Notes under the pieces: model-generated
Told to the model about the DNA's origin: nothing
Database searches by the model: none
Seen by the model: the letters and a program-made list of their open reading frames with translations, nothing else
NCBI RefSeq assembly: GCF_021216675.1
Contig: NZ_CP086120.1
Span: 4,338,501 to 4,402,500, forward strand
DNA from: Streptomyces gobiensis
Lineage (GTDB): Bacteria > Actinomycetota > Actinomycetes > Streptomycetales > Streptomycetaceae
Direction of reading: 5' to 3'
Length of the DNA: 64,000 bases
Position numbers and translations under genes: made by a program
In this document: one piece after another, positions 1 to 9,131 of the stretch
Layout of the letters: the number at the start of each line of letters is the position of its first letter
Position numbering within the stretch: position 1 is the first letter of the stretch

Positions 1-443
1 CTTTCGTAGACCACCGGCTGCGACAGCCACCCCGAACACCCCGACTCGGCTCCCCCCGCCAGGTCATCGGGTGGCCGTCGCGGCCGGTTCTCCTGTCGAA
101 TGCCATGCGGAGATGGATCTGCCGTTTTTCAAGTGTGGGCGAATTCGCTCATGTTGAGGCGACTGATGGCCTCTCCTCAGAAGGAATACAAAGGGGAAGT
201 CCCCTTTCTGCCGGGGCGCACGCCCCGGGGTGGACGTCCGATCGGCCCCGTCAGTCCGTCACTGGGCCAGGAGAGTAACCGGACAAGTTTCCCATCATCG
301 TGAGTTCACTCACGTGTAACACCTCTCGCGGCTTCGTCACGTCCACGAAACATCCCGTGGCGTCGGTGGAAACGGGGTTTGGCGAACCTGTGGCGCATCC
401 CGATAAGCCAGATCCTGCCCGCACGGGACGTAACGACGAGGAG
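1..443. other. Non-coding region upstream of amtB
   Basis: I see no convincing gene here. A short plus-strand reading frame at 100-303 has no recognisable content. The right part holds GTnAC and GAAAC elements that look like a nitrogen-regulator site (separate entry), so this is most likely the amtB promoter region. Confidence 0.6.
316..351 (+). promoter_or_regulatory. Putative GlnR-type operator of amtB
   Basis: GTCAC at 336-340, six bases, then GAAAC at 347-351 matches the GTnAC-n6-GAAAC half-site known for the actinobacterial nitrogen regulator GlnR. A further GTAAC lies at 316-320, two bases off the ideal spacing for a second half. GTAAC at 275-279 and GTTTC (GAAAC reversed) at 287-291 may form another element. 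GlnR control of amtB-glnK-glnD is established in Streptomyces; its action here is inferred from these motifs. Confidence 0.5.
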
Positions 444-1700
444 ATGCCCACCTTGAACGGCGCAGATACCGCATTCGTATTGATCAGCGCAGCGCTGGTC
501 ATGTTGATGACCCCCGGCCTGGCCCTCTTCTACGGCGGCATGGTCAGGGTCAAAAGCGCCCTCAACATGCTGATGATGTGCTTCATCGCGCTGGGCATCG
601 TCAGCGTGCTGTGGGTGCTCTACGGCTACTCCCTGGCCTTCAGCGGTGACGTCGGCGGCGTCATCGGCAACCTGGACGCCATCGGCCTGAAGGGCATCAC
701 CCCGGAGACGCTTGACGGCGAGCTTCCGGTCTTCGCATTCATCCTCTTCCAGATGATGTTCGCGATCATCACACCCGCCCTGATGGCGGGTGCGCTGGCC
801 GACCGGGTGAAGTTCAGTGCCTGGGCCGTCTTCATCGCCGTGTGGGTCTCCGTTGTCTACTTCCCGGTCGCGCACTGGGTGTGGGCCGAGGACGGCTGGC
901 TCTTCAAGCTCGGTGTCATCGACTTCGCCGGCGGTACGGCCGTCCACATCAACGCCGGTATCGGCGCGCTCGCCGCGGTCCTGGTCGTCGGCAAGCGCAT
1001 CGGCTTCAAGAAGGAGCCGATGCGCCCGCACAACCTGCCGCTGGTGCTGCTCGGTGCCGCCCTGCTGTGGTTCGGCTGGTTCGGCTTCAACGCCGGTTCC
1101 GCGCTGGGCCCCAACGGCGACGCCGTCAACATGGCCCTGAACACGCAGGTCGCCACCGCCGCCGCCATCCTGGGCTGGCTCATCTACGAGCGCATCCGGC
1201 ACGGCGCCTTCACCACGCTTGGCGCGGCCTCCGGTGCCATCGCCGGTCTGGTCGCCATCACCCCGTCCGGTGCCAATGTAAACGCCTTGGGCGCCATCGC
1301 GATCGGCCTTGTCGCCGGTGTCGTCTGCTCCTGGGCGGTCAGCCTGAAGTACAAGCTGAATTACGACGACTCACTCGACGTCGTCGGCGTCCACCTCGTC
1401 GGCGGCATCATCGGCACCCTGCTGGTCGGCTTCCTGGCCACCGAGGGCGCGGGCGTCAGCCAGTTCGGGAAGCAGGCCATCGGTGCCTTCGCCGTGATGG
1501 GCTTCACCTTCGTCGTCACCTGGATCCTCGCCAAGCTGATCGATGTCACGATGGGCTTCCGGGCCAGCGAGGACGATGAGACCGCCGGAGTCGACCAGGC
1601 CTTCCACGCGGAGACCGCGTACGACTTCAGCCAGGTCGGTGGCTCCTCGACCGCCAGCGTTTCCGCCCCCAGCAGCCAGAACAAGAAGGTCGACGCATGA
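444..1700 (+). CDS. amtB: Ammonium transporter AmtB
   Basis: Inner-membrane channel that takes up ammonium/ammonia. The protein (about 418 residues) is a run of hydrophobic helices with family motifs: GLALFYGGMVR near the N terminus, DFAGGTAVHINAG with the first pore histidine near residue 168, and GVHLVGG with the second near 316. The tail ends in charged residues. GAGGAG at 438-443 abuts the ATG at 444 with no spacer, but lies nine bases before an in-frame TTG at 453, so translation may start at 453. The stop overlaps glnK in ATGA, the usual amtB-glnK pairing in which GlnK blocks AmtB when nitrogen is plentiful. Confidence 0.95.
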   Translation: MPTLNGADTAFVLISAALVMLMTPGLALFYGGMVRVKSALNMLMMCFIALGIVSVLWVLYGYSLAFSGDVGGVIGNLDAIGLKGITPETLDGELPVFAFILFQMMFAIITPALMAGALADRVKFSAWAVFIAVWVSVVYFPVAHWVWAEDGWLFKLGVIDFAGGTAVHINAGIGALAAVLVVGKRIGFKKEPMRPHNLPLVLLGAALLWFGWFGFNAGSALGPNGDAVNMALNTQVATAAAILGWLIYERIRHGAFTTLGAASGAIAGLVAITPSGANVNALGAIAIGLVAGVVCSWAVSLKYKLNYDDSLDVVGVHLVGGIIGTLLVGFLATEGAGVSQFGKQAIGAFAVMGFTFVVTWILAKLIDVTMGFRASEDDETAGVDQAFHAETAYDFSQVGGSSTASVSAPSSQNKKVDA

Positions 1701-2035
1701 AGCTCATCACCGCAGTCATCAAGCCGCACCGTCTGGACGAAGTGAAGGACGCCCTGCAGGCGTTCGGCGTACAGGGTCTGACGGTCACCGAGGCCAGCGG
1801 ATACGGCCGTCAGCGCGGCCACACCGAGGTGTACCGGGGCGCCGAGTACACCGTCGACCTGGTGCCGAAGATCCGCATCGAGGTCCTGGTCGAGGACGCC
1901 GACGCCGAGCAGCTCATCGAGGTGGTCGTCAAGGCCGCCCGCACCGGAAAGATCGGTGACGGCAAGGTGTGGATGGTGCCCGTTGAGACCGCGGTCCGGG
2001 TACGGACCGGCGAGCTCGGCCCGGACGCGCTCTAG
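1697..2035 (+). CDS. glnK: Nitrogen regulatory PII protein GlnK
   Basis: PII signal protein of 112 residues, the normal length. It binds ATP/ADP and 2-oxoglutarate and controls AmtB. The T-loop carries Tyr51 in RGAEYTVDL, the site that is adenylylated rather than uridylylated in Streptomyces. The ATP-binding segment TGKIGDGKVWM is present. It overlaps the amtB stop by four bases and is followed 27 bases later by glnD, its modifying enzyme, so the three genes form one operon. Confidence 0.96.
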   Translation: MKLITAVIKPHRLDEVKDALQAFGVQGLTVTEASGYGRQRGHTEVYRGAEYTVDLVPKIRIEVLVEDADAEQLIEVVVKAARTGKIGDGKVWMVPVETAVRVRTGELGPDAL

Positions 2036-2062
2036 TCGACGAAAAGGAGAGTTGGGGCCCGT

Positions 2063-4600
2063 ATGACGGCCGAGACCACGGACACGGATACGACCCGCAC
2101 GGGACCCAGCGACAGCTACGCGGCGGCCCGGCTGCGCCTCCTCCAGGAGGGGGCGCGGTCCGGGCCGCCGCGCCGCGCCGCGCTCGCCGGGCTGACCGAC
2201 AGCTGGCTCACCGGACTGCACGGTCAGCGGCCCGGCGGCGCCAGGGGCACCGCGCTCGTCGCTGTGGGGGGATACGGACGCGGGGAGCTCTCCCCGCGCA
2301 GCGACCTCGACCTGCTCCTGCTGCACGACGGGAGCGCGGAGTCCGGCGAGCTCGCCACGCTCGCCGACAGCCTCTGGTACCCCATCTGGGACCTGGGCCT
2401 GGACCTGGACCACTCGGTGCGTACCCCCGCCGAGGCCCGCAGGACCGCCGCCGAGGACCTCAAGGTGCAGCTCGGACTGCTCGACGCCCGGCATATCGCG
2501 GGCGACCCCGGACTCACCGCCACACTCCGCTCCGAACTGCTCGCCCAGTGGCGCGCCCAGGCACCCAAGCGCCTCCCGGAGCTGCTGGAGCTGAGCCAGG
2601 AGCGGGCCCACCGGCAGGGCGAGCTGCAGTATCTGCTGGAGCCGGACCTCAAGGAGGCCCGTGGCGGACTGCGGGACGCCACCGCGCTGCGCGCCGTGGC
2701 CGCCTCCTGGCTGGCCGACGCCCCCCGCGAGGGGCTGGAGGAGGCCCGTACCACCCTGCTCGACGTACGGGACGCCCTCCATCTGACTACCGGGCGGGCC
2801 AGTGACCGGCTCGCCCTGCAAGACCAGGACCAGGTCGCCGAGGCGCTGGGACTGCTGGACGCCGATGTGCTGCTACGCCAGGCGTATGAGGCGGCACGGA
2901 CGATTTCGTATGCCAGCGATGTCACCTGGCGTGAGGTGAACCGGGTGCTGCGCGCCCGCTCGCCCCGGCCGAAGCTGCGCGGACTGCTCGGCGGCGGCCG
3001 TACCGGCGGAGGTGCGGCGACCGCGCGCACCCCGCTCGCCGAGGGCGTCGTCGAGCAGGACGGTGAGGTGGTGCTCGCCCGCACCGCGCGCCCCGAGCGC
3101 GACCCTGGACTGATGCTGCGCGCCGCCGCGGCCGCCGCCCAGGCCGGGTTGCCGCTGGCGCTGGCCACCGTGCGGCGGCTGGCGGGCGCCGTACCGCAGG
3201 CGCCGCTTCCGGTGCCCTGGCCCGCCGAGGCGCGCGAGCAGTTTGTGACGCTGCTGGGCGCCGGGGAGGCCACCGTCCCGGTATGGGAGGCGCTGGAGGC
3301 CGAGGGGCTGATCACCGCGCTGTTGCCGGAGTGGGAGCGGGTGCGCTGCCGTCCGCAGCGCAACGCCGTACACCGCTGGACCGTGGACCGGCATCTGGTC
3401 GAGGCGGCGGTCCAGGCCTCCGCGTTCACTCGCCGGGTGCACCGCCCGGATCTGCTGCTGGTCGGGGCACTGCTGCACGACATCGGCAAGGGCCGGCCGG
3501 GCGACCACTCGGTGGCGGGGGAGACCATCGCCCGGGATATGGCCGCCCGTATCGGCTTTGACGCCGCCCATGTCGAGGTGCTGGCCACCCTCGTACGGCG
3601 CCATCTGCTGTTGATCGAGACAGCCACCCGGCGCGATCTGGACGATCCGGCGACGATCCATTCCGTCGCCGAAGCGGTGGGCAGCCCGGGCACCCTGGAG
3701 CTGCTGCACGCGCTCACCGAGGCCGACGCGCTCGCCACCGGCCCGGCGGCCTGGTCGGCCTGGCGTGGTTCCCTCGTCACCGACCTGGTGAAAAGGGTCG
3801 CGGGAGTGCTCGCGGGGGAGTCCGTACCGGAGCAGCCAGCCGCCTTTGAGCCGACCGCCGAGCAGGAGCGGCTTGCCGTGGAGGCCTGGCGCACGGGCGG
3901 GCCCGTCCTCGCGCTGCGCGCGCGGCCCGAAGGCCCCGGCGGCTCCGGCGGCTCCGACACGGATTCCGGCACCGAGCCGCTGGGAGTCGAGCTCCTGGTC
4001 GCGATGCCGGACCAGCCAGGTGTGCTGCCCGCGGTGGCGGGCGTGCTGGCGCTGCACCGGCTGACCGTGCGGGCGGCCGATCTGCGCGAGCTGACCCTGC
4101 CCGAGGCACTGCTCGCGAGCGACGCCCCCGACGCCCCCGGCCCTGCCCAGGACGCCGCCGTGCTGCTGCTGACCTGGCGGGTCGCCGCCGAGTACGGCTC
4201 GCTGCCACAGGCGGCGCGGCTGCGGGCCGACCTGGTCCGTGCGCTGGACGGTTCGCTGGACATCCCGGCCCGGCTCGCCGAGCGGGAGAAGGCGACCCGT
4301 CCGGCGAGCAGCCGACGGCGCGGTATCCAGGCGCCGCCGCCCCGGGTGACCGTCGCGGCGGCCGGATCCGAGCGGGCCACCGTGATCGAGGTACGGGCTC
4401 AGGACGCCTCCGGACTGCTGCACCGGATCGGTACGGCGCTGGAGGGGGCGGGCGTCACCGTACGAAGCGCACACATCAGCACGCTGGGCGCGAGCGCGGT
4501 TGATGTGTTCTACGTCACTGGCCCTGAGGGTGCCCCGCTCCCCGAGGCCGAGGCGGCCGAGCTGGCTCGTACGGTGGAGCGCGCCCTGGCGGGCGGGTAA
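2063..4600 (+). CDS. glnD: PII-modifying nucleotidyltransferase GlnD
   Basis: Modifies and de-modifies GlnK in response to nitrogen status; in Streptomyces this enzyme is known to act as an adenylyltransferase. Domains in order: nucleotidyltransferase with GGYGRGELSPRSDLDL near residue 68; a central helical region; an HD hydrolase domain with LLHDIGKGRPGDHS near 470; and two C-terminal ACT domains (about 640 and 770) that would sense glutamine. Length is 845 residues. An AAGGAG site lies at 2043-2048, 14 bases before the ATG. The stop codon sits in the loop of a GC hairpin (separate entry). Confidence 0.95.
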   Translation: MTAETTDTDTTRTGPSDSYAAARLRLLQEGARSGPPRRAALAGLTDSWLTGLHGQRPGGARGTALVAVGGYGRGELSPRSDLDLLLLHDGSAESGELATLADSLWYPIWDLGLDLDHSVRTPAEARRTAAEDLKVQLGLLDARHIAGDPGLTATLRSELLAQWRAQAPKRLPELLELSQERAHRQGELQYLLEPDLKEARGGLRDATALRAVAASWLADAPREGLEEARTTLLDVRDALHLTTGRASDRLALQDQDQVAEALGLLDADVLLRQAYEAARTISYASDVTWREVNRVLRARSPRPKLRGLLGGGRTGGGAATARTPLAEGVVEQDGEVVLARTARPERDPGLMLRAAAAAAQAGLPLALATVRRLAGAVPQAPLPVPWPAEAREQFVTLLGAGEATVPVWEALEAEGLITALLPEWERVRCRPQRNAVHRWTVDRHLVEAAVQASAFTRRVHRPDLLLVGALLHDIGKGRPGDHSVAGETIARDMAARIGFDAAHVEVLATLVRRHLLLIETATRRDLDDPATIHSVAEAVGSPGTLELLHALTEADALATGPAAWSAWRGSLVTDLVKRVAGVLAGESVPEQPAAFEPTAEQERLAVEAWRTGGPVLALRARPEGPGGSGGSDTDSGTEPLGVELLVAMPDQPGVLPAVAGVLALHRLTVRAADLRELTLPEALLASDAPDAPGPAQDAAVLLLTWRVAAEYGSLPQAARLRADLVRALDGSLDIPARLAEREKATRPASSRRRGIQAPPPRVTVAAAGSERATVIEVRAQDASGLLHRIGTALEGAGVTVRSAHISTLGASAVDVFYVTGPEGAPLPEAEAAELARTVERALAGG

Positions 4601-4609
4601 CCCGCCCGC
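4589..4609 (+). terminator. Hairpin spanning the glnD stop codon
   Basis: A perfect nine-base-pair stem (4589-4597 with 4601-4609) has a three-base loop that is the TAA stop codon of glnD. There is no T-tract, as is common for Streptomyces terminators. It would end the amtB-glnK-glnD transcript or stabilise its 3' end. Confidence 0.6.
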
Positions 4610-4723
4610 GCGGGGCTTCCGCCCTCGTTCGCTGTACGGCGGCGGGCGGGGCCGTTTAGCCTGCGAGACAGATACCCTGGGAGCCATTGACTTCGCCCCC
4701 GACCTTGAGGACCGACGAGCGCC

Positions 4724-6283
4724 GTGTTCGATACTCTCTCCGACCGCTTGGCGAGCACTTTCAAGACCCTCCGGGGCAAAGGGCGACTGTCCGAGGCGGA
4801 CATCGACGCCACGGCGCGTGAGATCCGTGTCGCGCTGCTCGAAGCGGACGTTGCGCTGCCCGTCGTCCGTTCCTTCATCGCGCAGGTCAAGTCGAGGGCC
4901 CTCGGCGCCGAGGTTTCCAAGGCCCTCAACCCGGCCCAGCAGGTCATCAAGATCGTCAACGAGGAGCTGGTTGGCATCCTCGGCGGCGAGACCCGCCAGC
5001 TGCGCTTCGCCAAGCAGCCGCCGACCGTCATCATGCTCGCCGGTCTGCAGGGTTCCGGTAAGACCACCCTCGCGGGCAAGCTGGGCCACTGGCTGAAGAG
5101 CAAGGGGCACACCCCGGTACTGGTGGCCTGTGACCTCCAGCGCCCCAACGCGGTGAACCAGCTCGCCATCGTCGCCGAGCGCGCGGACGTGGGGATTTTC
5201 GCCCCGGAGCCGGGCAACGGCGTCGGCGACCCGATCCAGGTCGCCAAGGACTCGATGGAGTACGCCAGGACCAAGCAGCACGATGTGGTCATCGTTGACA
5301 CCGCCGGCCGCCTCGGTATCGACCAGGAGATGATGCAGCAGGCAGCCGACATCCGGGACGCCGTCAGTCCGGACGAGGTGCTGTTTGTCGTCGACGCGAT
5401 GACCGGTCAGGACGCCGTCAATACGGCCGAGGCCTTCCGGGACGGCGTCGGCTTCGACGGCGTGGTGCTCTCCAAGCTCGACGGCGACGCCCGTGGTGGT
5501 GCCGCGCTCTCCGTCGCACAGATCACCGGCCGGCAGGTCATGTTCGCCTCCAATGGCGAGAAGCTGGACGACTTCGACGCCTTCCACCCGGACCGGATGG
5601 CGTCCCGCATTCTCGGCATGGGCGATGTGCTCAGCCTCATCGAGAAGGCCGAGCAGACCTTCAGCCAGCAAGAGGCCGAGAAGATGGCCGCCAAGCTGGC
5701 CAAGGGGCCCAAGGAGTTCACGCTCGACGACTTCCTGGCGCAGATGGAGCAGGTCCGCAAGATGGGCTCCATCTCCAAACTGCTCGGCATGATGCCGGGC
5801 ATGGGCCAGATGAAGGACCAGATCCAGAATCTGGACGAGCGCGAGGTCGACCGCACCGCCGCGATGATCAAGTCAATGACCCCGGCCGAGCGGGACAACC
5901 CCACCATCATCAACGGCTCCCGCCGGGCCCGTATCGCCCGTGGTTCGGGCATGGACGTCAGCGCCGTCAAGAACCTGGTGGAGCGCTTCTTCGAGGCCCG
6001 CAAGATGATGTCGAAGATGGCTCAGGGCGGCGGTATGCCGGGCATGCCCGGGATGCCGGGTATGGGGGGCGGCGCCGCCAAGAAGAAGGCCAAGCAGCAG
6101 AAGAAGGCCAAGGGCAAGCGCCGCTCGGGTAACCCGATGAAGCGCCAGCAGGAGGAGCAGGCCGCCGCCGACCGCAAGGCCGCAGGCGCGGGCAGCGCCT
6201 TCGGACTGCCGGGCGCGGGCAACGACCCGAGCTCCTTCGAACTCCCCGAAGAATTCAAGGACATGCTCCCCCCAAAGAGCTAA
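4724..6283 (+). CDS. ffh: Signal recognition particle protein Ffh
   Basis: GTPase subunit of the signal recognition particle. It binds 4.5S RNA and signal sequences of nascent membrane proteins and docks with FtsY. It has the N helical bundle, the G domain with P-loop GLQGSGKTT near residue 107, DTAGRLG and SKLDGDARGG, then a methionine-rich M domain with GMMPGMGQ and SRRARIARGSG. The C-terminal tail is long and very basic (KKKAKQQKKAKGKRRS), as often in actinobacteria. The start is GTG; length 519 residues. Confidence 0.97.
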   Translation: MFDTLSDRLASTFKTLRGKGRLSEADIDATAREIRVALLEADVALPVVRSFIAQVKSRALGAEVSKALNPAQQVIKIVNEELVGILGGETRQLRFAKQPPTVIMLAGLQGSGKTTLAGKLGHWLKSKGHTPVLVACDLQRPNAVNQLAIVAERADVGIFAPEPGNGVGDPIQVAKDSMEYARTKQHDVVIVDTAGRLGIDQEMMQQAADIRDAVSPDEVLFVVDAMTGQDAVNTAEAFRDGVGFDGVVLSKLDGDARGGAALSVAQITGRQVMFASNGEKLDDFDAFHPDRMASRILGMGDVLSLIEKAEQTFSQQEAEKMAAKLAKGPKEFTLDDFLAQMEQVRKMGSISKLLGMMPGMGQMKDQIQNLDEREVDRTAAMIKSMTPAERDNPTIINGSRRARIARGSGMDVSAVKNLVERFFEARKMMSKMAQGGGMPGMPGMPGMGGGAAKKKAKQQKKAKGKRRSGNPMKRQQEEQAAADRKAAGAGSAFGLPGAGNDPSSFELPEEFKDMLPPKS

Positions 6284-6291
6284 CCCCCACG

Positions 6292-6511
6292 GTGTTGTGG
6301 GCAGACCCCCACCCCCGTTGTGGGCACTCGCAGCCCCGCGAGGGGCTGTGGGTGGGCACAACCCGGCCACCGGCCCGCACCGGCCAACCCCGGGGCCCCG
6401 GGGCGAAGCCCCGGTTTTCGGGAAGGGGCGGGATACGGGGACACCCACCCCCCCCGGGCGAAGCCCCGCCACGCGGCGGAGCCGCACCGTCACGGCCGGG
6501 AAGGGAAGGGG
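6292..6511. repeat. Dispersed GC-rich intergenic repeat, copy A
   Basis: This gap after ffh holds a palindrome-rich element also found at 9838-10259 and, diverged, at 61500-61860. Its core at about 6317-6362 has GTTGTG and CACAAC outer arms around a CAGCCCC/GGGGCTG hairpin. A second segment from about 6431 shares the CGGGGACACCC and CGCGGCGGAGCCGC blocks with copy B. It holds no gene. Confidence 0.75.
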
Positions 6512-6548
6512 AAAAGCGAAAGGGAAAGGGCTGGCGGAATACCCAGCC

Positions 6549-7340
6549 TCACACGCGAGCGATGACGTAGCGGAACAGGTTCGCCAGCCACACCGTGCCA
6601 TCCGCCCGCACATGCGGCTGAAGCGCCTCGGCCAGCTCCTTACTGACCTGCTCCCGGTCGGTGGCCTGAATAGCGGCCTCGTAAAAGCCGGTGGACAGCA
6701 GCCCACGCACCGCACTCTCCAGATCGGCGTAGCCGAAGGGACAGGCCACCCGCCCGGAGCCATCCGGGCGCAGCCCGGCACGGCGAGCCACCTCCTCCAG
6801 ATCGTCACGGCCGCACGGCCGCCAGCACTCATGGGCGTGCAGCGGCTCGGCCAGCCGCGCAGCGACCCGTAGCGCCGGGGTGGCGGCGCAGCGCTCGGCC
6901 GGACCCCAGTCGGCCAGCACGACCGGACTGCCGCGCTCCGCCTGCTCAGCGGCGGCGGCCAGGGAACGCACGCTGGGACGGATATCGAAGGCGGTCACCA
7001 GATTGTGCGGGGGGCCGTCAGGCACATCCTCGGGGCCGCCGCACGCAAGGCGCACGGACCAGGCCTGGGTCCCCCACTGCGGTTCCGGCAGCAGCCGGGC
7101 GCGGGCCAGCGCGAGCCGCGCCTCATCCGTATCCGTGCCGGTGACCGCCGCGCCACGCGCGGCGGCCAGCAGCAGGGCGAGCCCGGAGCCGCAGCCCAGG
7201 CCGAGCAGCCGGGTATGCGGGCCGACCTCCAGTCGCTCGTACACCGACTCATAGAGCGGTACCAGCATCCGTTCCTGGATCTCCGCCCAGTCCCGGGTGG
7301 TCTGTGGGAGTTGCTGAGGGTGGACGAGCGAAGATGTCAT
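6549..7340 (-). CDS. SAM-dependent methyltransferase, substrate unknown
   Basis: Class I methyltransferase fold of 263 residues. The SAM-binding glycine loop is LLGLGCGSGLALLLAA near residues 45-60, followed by an acidic strand end (TGTDTDEARL) and a later FDIRPS segment. The C-terminal half (FGYADLESAVRGLLSTG, then EALQPHVRADGTVWL) resembles small-molecule methyltransferases. It lies alone on the minus strand, divergent from proS across about 215 bases. The substrate cannot be told from the sequence. Confidence 0.8.
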   Translation of the reverse strand: MTSSLVHPQQLPQTTRDWAEIQERMLVPLYESVYERLEVGPHTRLLGLGCGSGLALLLAAARGAAVTGTDTDEARLALARARLLPEPQWGTQAWSVRLACGGPEDVPDGPPHNLVTAFDIRPSVRSLAAAAEQAERGSPVVLADWGPAERCAATPALRVAARLAEPLHAHECWRPCGRDDLEEVARRAGLRPDGSGRVACPFGYADLESAVRGLLSTGFYEAAIQATDREQVSKELAEALQPHVRADGTVWLANLFRYVIARV

Positions 7341-7517
7341 CTGGGCGCCCCAATCAGCTGAAGGATCCGATACCGCCTTGTCCTGTCCCCCCGGTTCCGC
7401 TGCCTACTGCCCCCGTATGCCAGAGAACTGCCGATCCGTCCCCGCGTCCAGAGGGGGCGGGGCGGTGTCTTGGCCGAACTGCTCTTAACCGAACTGCGTC
7501 GTAACCGAACTGCCCGA

Positions 7518-7548
7518 TTCACGTTTCTGTGCCACGTCGCCGTAACAT
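7518..7548 (+). promoter_or_regulatory. Possible proS promoter giving a leaderless mRNA
   Basis: TAACAT at 7543-7548 resembles a -10 hexamer and TTCACG at 7518-7523 a weak -35, about 19 bases apart. Transcription would then begin at or next to the ATG at 7556. No Shine-Dalgarno sequence precedes that ATG, which fits a leaderless mRNA, a common class in Streptomyces. Confidence 0.35.
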
Positions 7549-7555
7549 GCGCGCC

Positions 7556-8971
7556 ATGGCAAAGGCTCCCGTACTCACACCCCAGGCGGATGACTTCCCG
7601 CGCTGGTACCAGGACTTGATCAACAAGGCCGAGCTGGCCGACAACGGGCCGGTACGCGGCACCATGGTCATCCGGCCGTATGGGTACGGGCTCTGGGAGC
7701 GGATGCAGCAGGAGATGGACGCTCGCATTAAGGGTGCGGGCGCTCAGAACGCCTACTTCCCGCTCTTTATCCCCCAGTCTTACCTAACGAGGGAAGCTGA
7801 GCATGTCGAGGGCTTCGCGCCCGAGCTCGCGGTGGTCACACACGGCGGCGGCAAGGAGCTGGAGGAGCCGGTCGTGGTGCGGCCGACCTCCGAGACGATC
7901 ATCAATGAGTACTTCTCCAAGTGGGTGCAGAGCTACCGTGACCTGCCTCTGCTGATCAATCAGTGGGCCAATGTCGTCCGTTGGGAAATGCGGCCCCGGG
8001 TATTCCTCCGAACGAGTGAGTTCCTCTGGCAGGAGGGCCACACCGCGCACGCCACCTACGAGGACGCACGGGACTACGCCGCCCGTATCCACCGGGAGGT
8101 CTATGCGGACTTCATGGTGAACGTCCTGGGTATCGATGTGGTACTCGGCCGCAAAACCCCCCATGAGCGCTTCGCGGGCGCCATCAACACCCTCACCCTC
8201 GAAGGCATGATGGGCGACGGCAAGGCGCTGCAGCTGGGCACCAGCCATGAGCTGGGCCAGAACTTCGCCAAGGCCTTCGACACCCGGTATCTGTCGAAGG
8301 AGGGCAGCCGGGAGCTGGTCTGGCAGACCTCCTGGGGCGTCTCGACCCGGATGGTCGGCGGGCTGATCATGGCGCATGGCGATGACAACGGACTACGGAT
8401 CCCGCCGCGACTGGCGCCGGTCCAGGTCGTGGTGCTCGCCATCAAGGGCGATGACGCGGTGCTGGCCAAGGTGCGCGAGATCGGCGACGAGCTGACCGCT
8501 GCCGGGATCCGCGTCCAGGTCGACGACCGGACCGACACGCCCTTTGGCCGCCGGGCCGTCGACTGGGAGCTCAAGGGTGTCCCGGCCCGTATCGAGATCG
8601 GCCCGCGCGACCTGGAGAGCGGCACCGCGATGCTGGCCCGCCGTATCCCGGGAGGCAAGGAGCCGGTACTGCTCGACGCGCTCGCCGGGCTGCTGCCCAC
8701 GGTGCTGGAGGAAGACCAGGCACTGCTGCTGCGTCAGTCGCGCGAGCGCCGCGAGGAGCGCACGTCGGATGTCGGCAGCATCGAGGAGGCCGCCGAGGTG
8801 GCCACCGCCGGTGGGTGGGCTCGTATCCCGTGGGCGGACCTCGGCCCGGCGGGCGAGGCCAAGCTCGCGGAGCAGTCGGTGTCCGTACGCTGCCTGATCG
8901 CCGCGGACGGGTCGGTTCCGGACGCCGATGACGCACCCGGTACGGTGGCGATCGTCGCCCGCGCGTACTGA
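7556..8971 (+). CDS. proS: Prolyl-tRNA synthetase, eukaryote/archaea-type
   Basis: Charges tRNA-Pro with proline. At 471 residues it is the short form without the large editing insertion of typical bacterial enzymes. Class II motifs are clear: RGTMVIRPYGYGLWERMQ (motif 1), RPRVFLRTSEFLWQEGHTAH (motif 2), and GGLIMAHGDDNGLRIPP (motif 3). An anticodon-binding domain starts near APVQVVVLAIKG. The protein ends in Tyr (VARAY), as archaeal and eukaryotic ProRS do. ATG at 7556 starts the conserved MAKAPVL sequence; ATG at 7547 is an alternative. Streptomyces usually also have a bacterial-type proS elsewhere, so this may be a second copy. Confidence 0.93.
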   Translation: MAKAPVLTPQADDFPRWYQDLINKAELADNGPVRGTMVIRPYGYGLWERMQQEMDARIKGAGAQNAYFPLFIPQSYLTREAEHVEGFAPELAVVTHGGGKELEEPVVVRPTSETIINEYFSKWVQSYRDLPLLINQWANVVRWEMRPRVFLRTSEFLWQEGHTAHATYEDARDYAARIHREVYADFMVNVLGIDVVLGRKTPHERFAGAINTLTLEGMMGDGKALQLGTSHELGQNFAKAFDTRYLSKEGSRELVWQTSWGVSTRMVGGLIMAHGDDNGLRIPPRLAPVQVVVLAIKGDDAVLAKVREIGDELTAAGIRVQVDDRTDTPFGRRAVDWELKGVPARIEIGPRDLESGTAMLARRIPGGKEPVLLDALAGLLPTVLEEDQALLLRQSRERREERTSDVGSIEEAAEVATAGGWARIPWADLGPAGEAKLAEQSVSVRCLIAADGSVPDADDAPGTVAIVARAY

Positions 8972-9131
8972 TTCGGCAGTACGTCCCGAGGTGGGACAGG
9001 TGTGCGAGTCATCCCCAGATCCGCGCACCCGCCCTCGTACGAGCCCATCAAGGGGAACTGACTGGTACGTGCAAATTATTTGAGATGCCCCGGAATCGGA
9101 ACACTGGCGCATCCCGACTCGTTGTCACGAC

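Noticed and set aside
2224..5671. Long minus-strand open frames opposite glnD and ffh
   Set aside because: They lie opposite genes with clear family motifs, have arginine/serine-rich low-complexity translations and no domains. Such shadow frames are expected at this G+C content.
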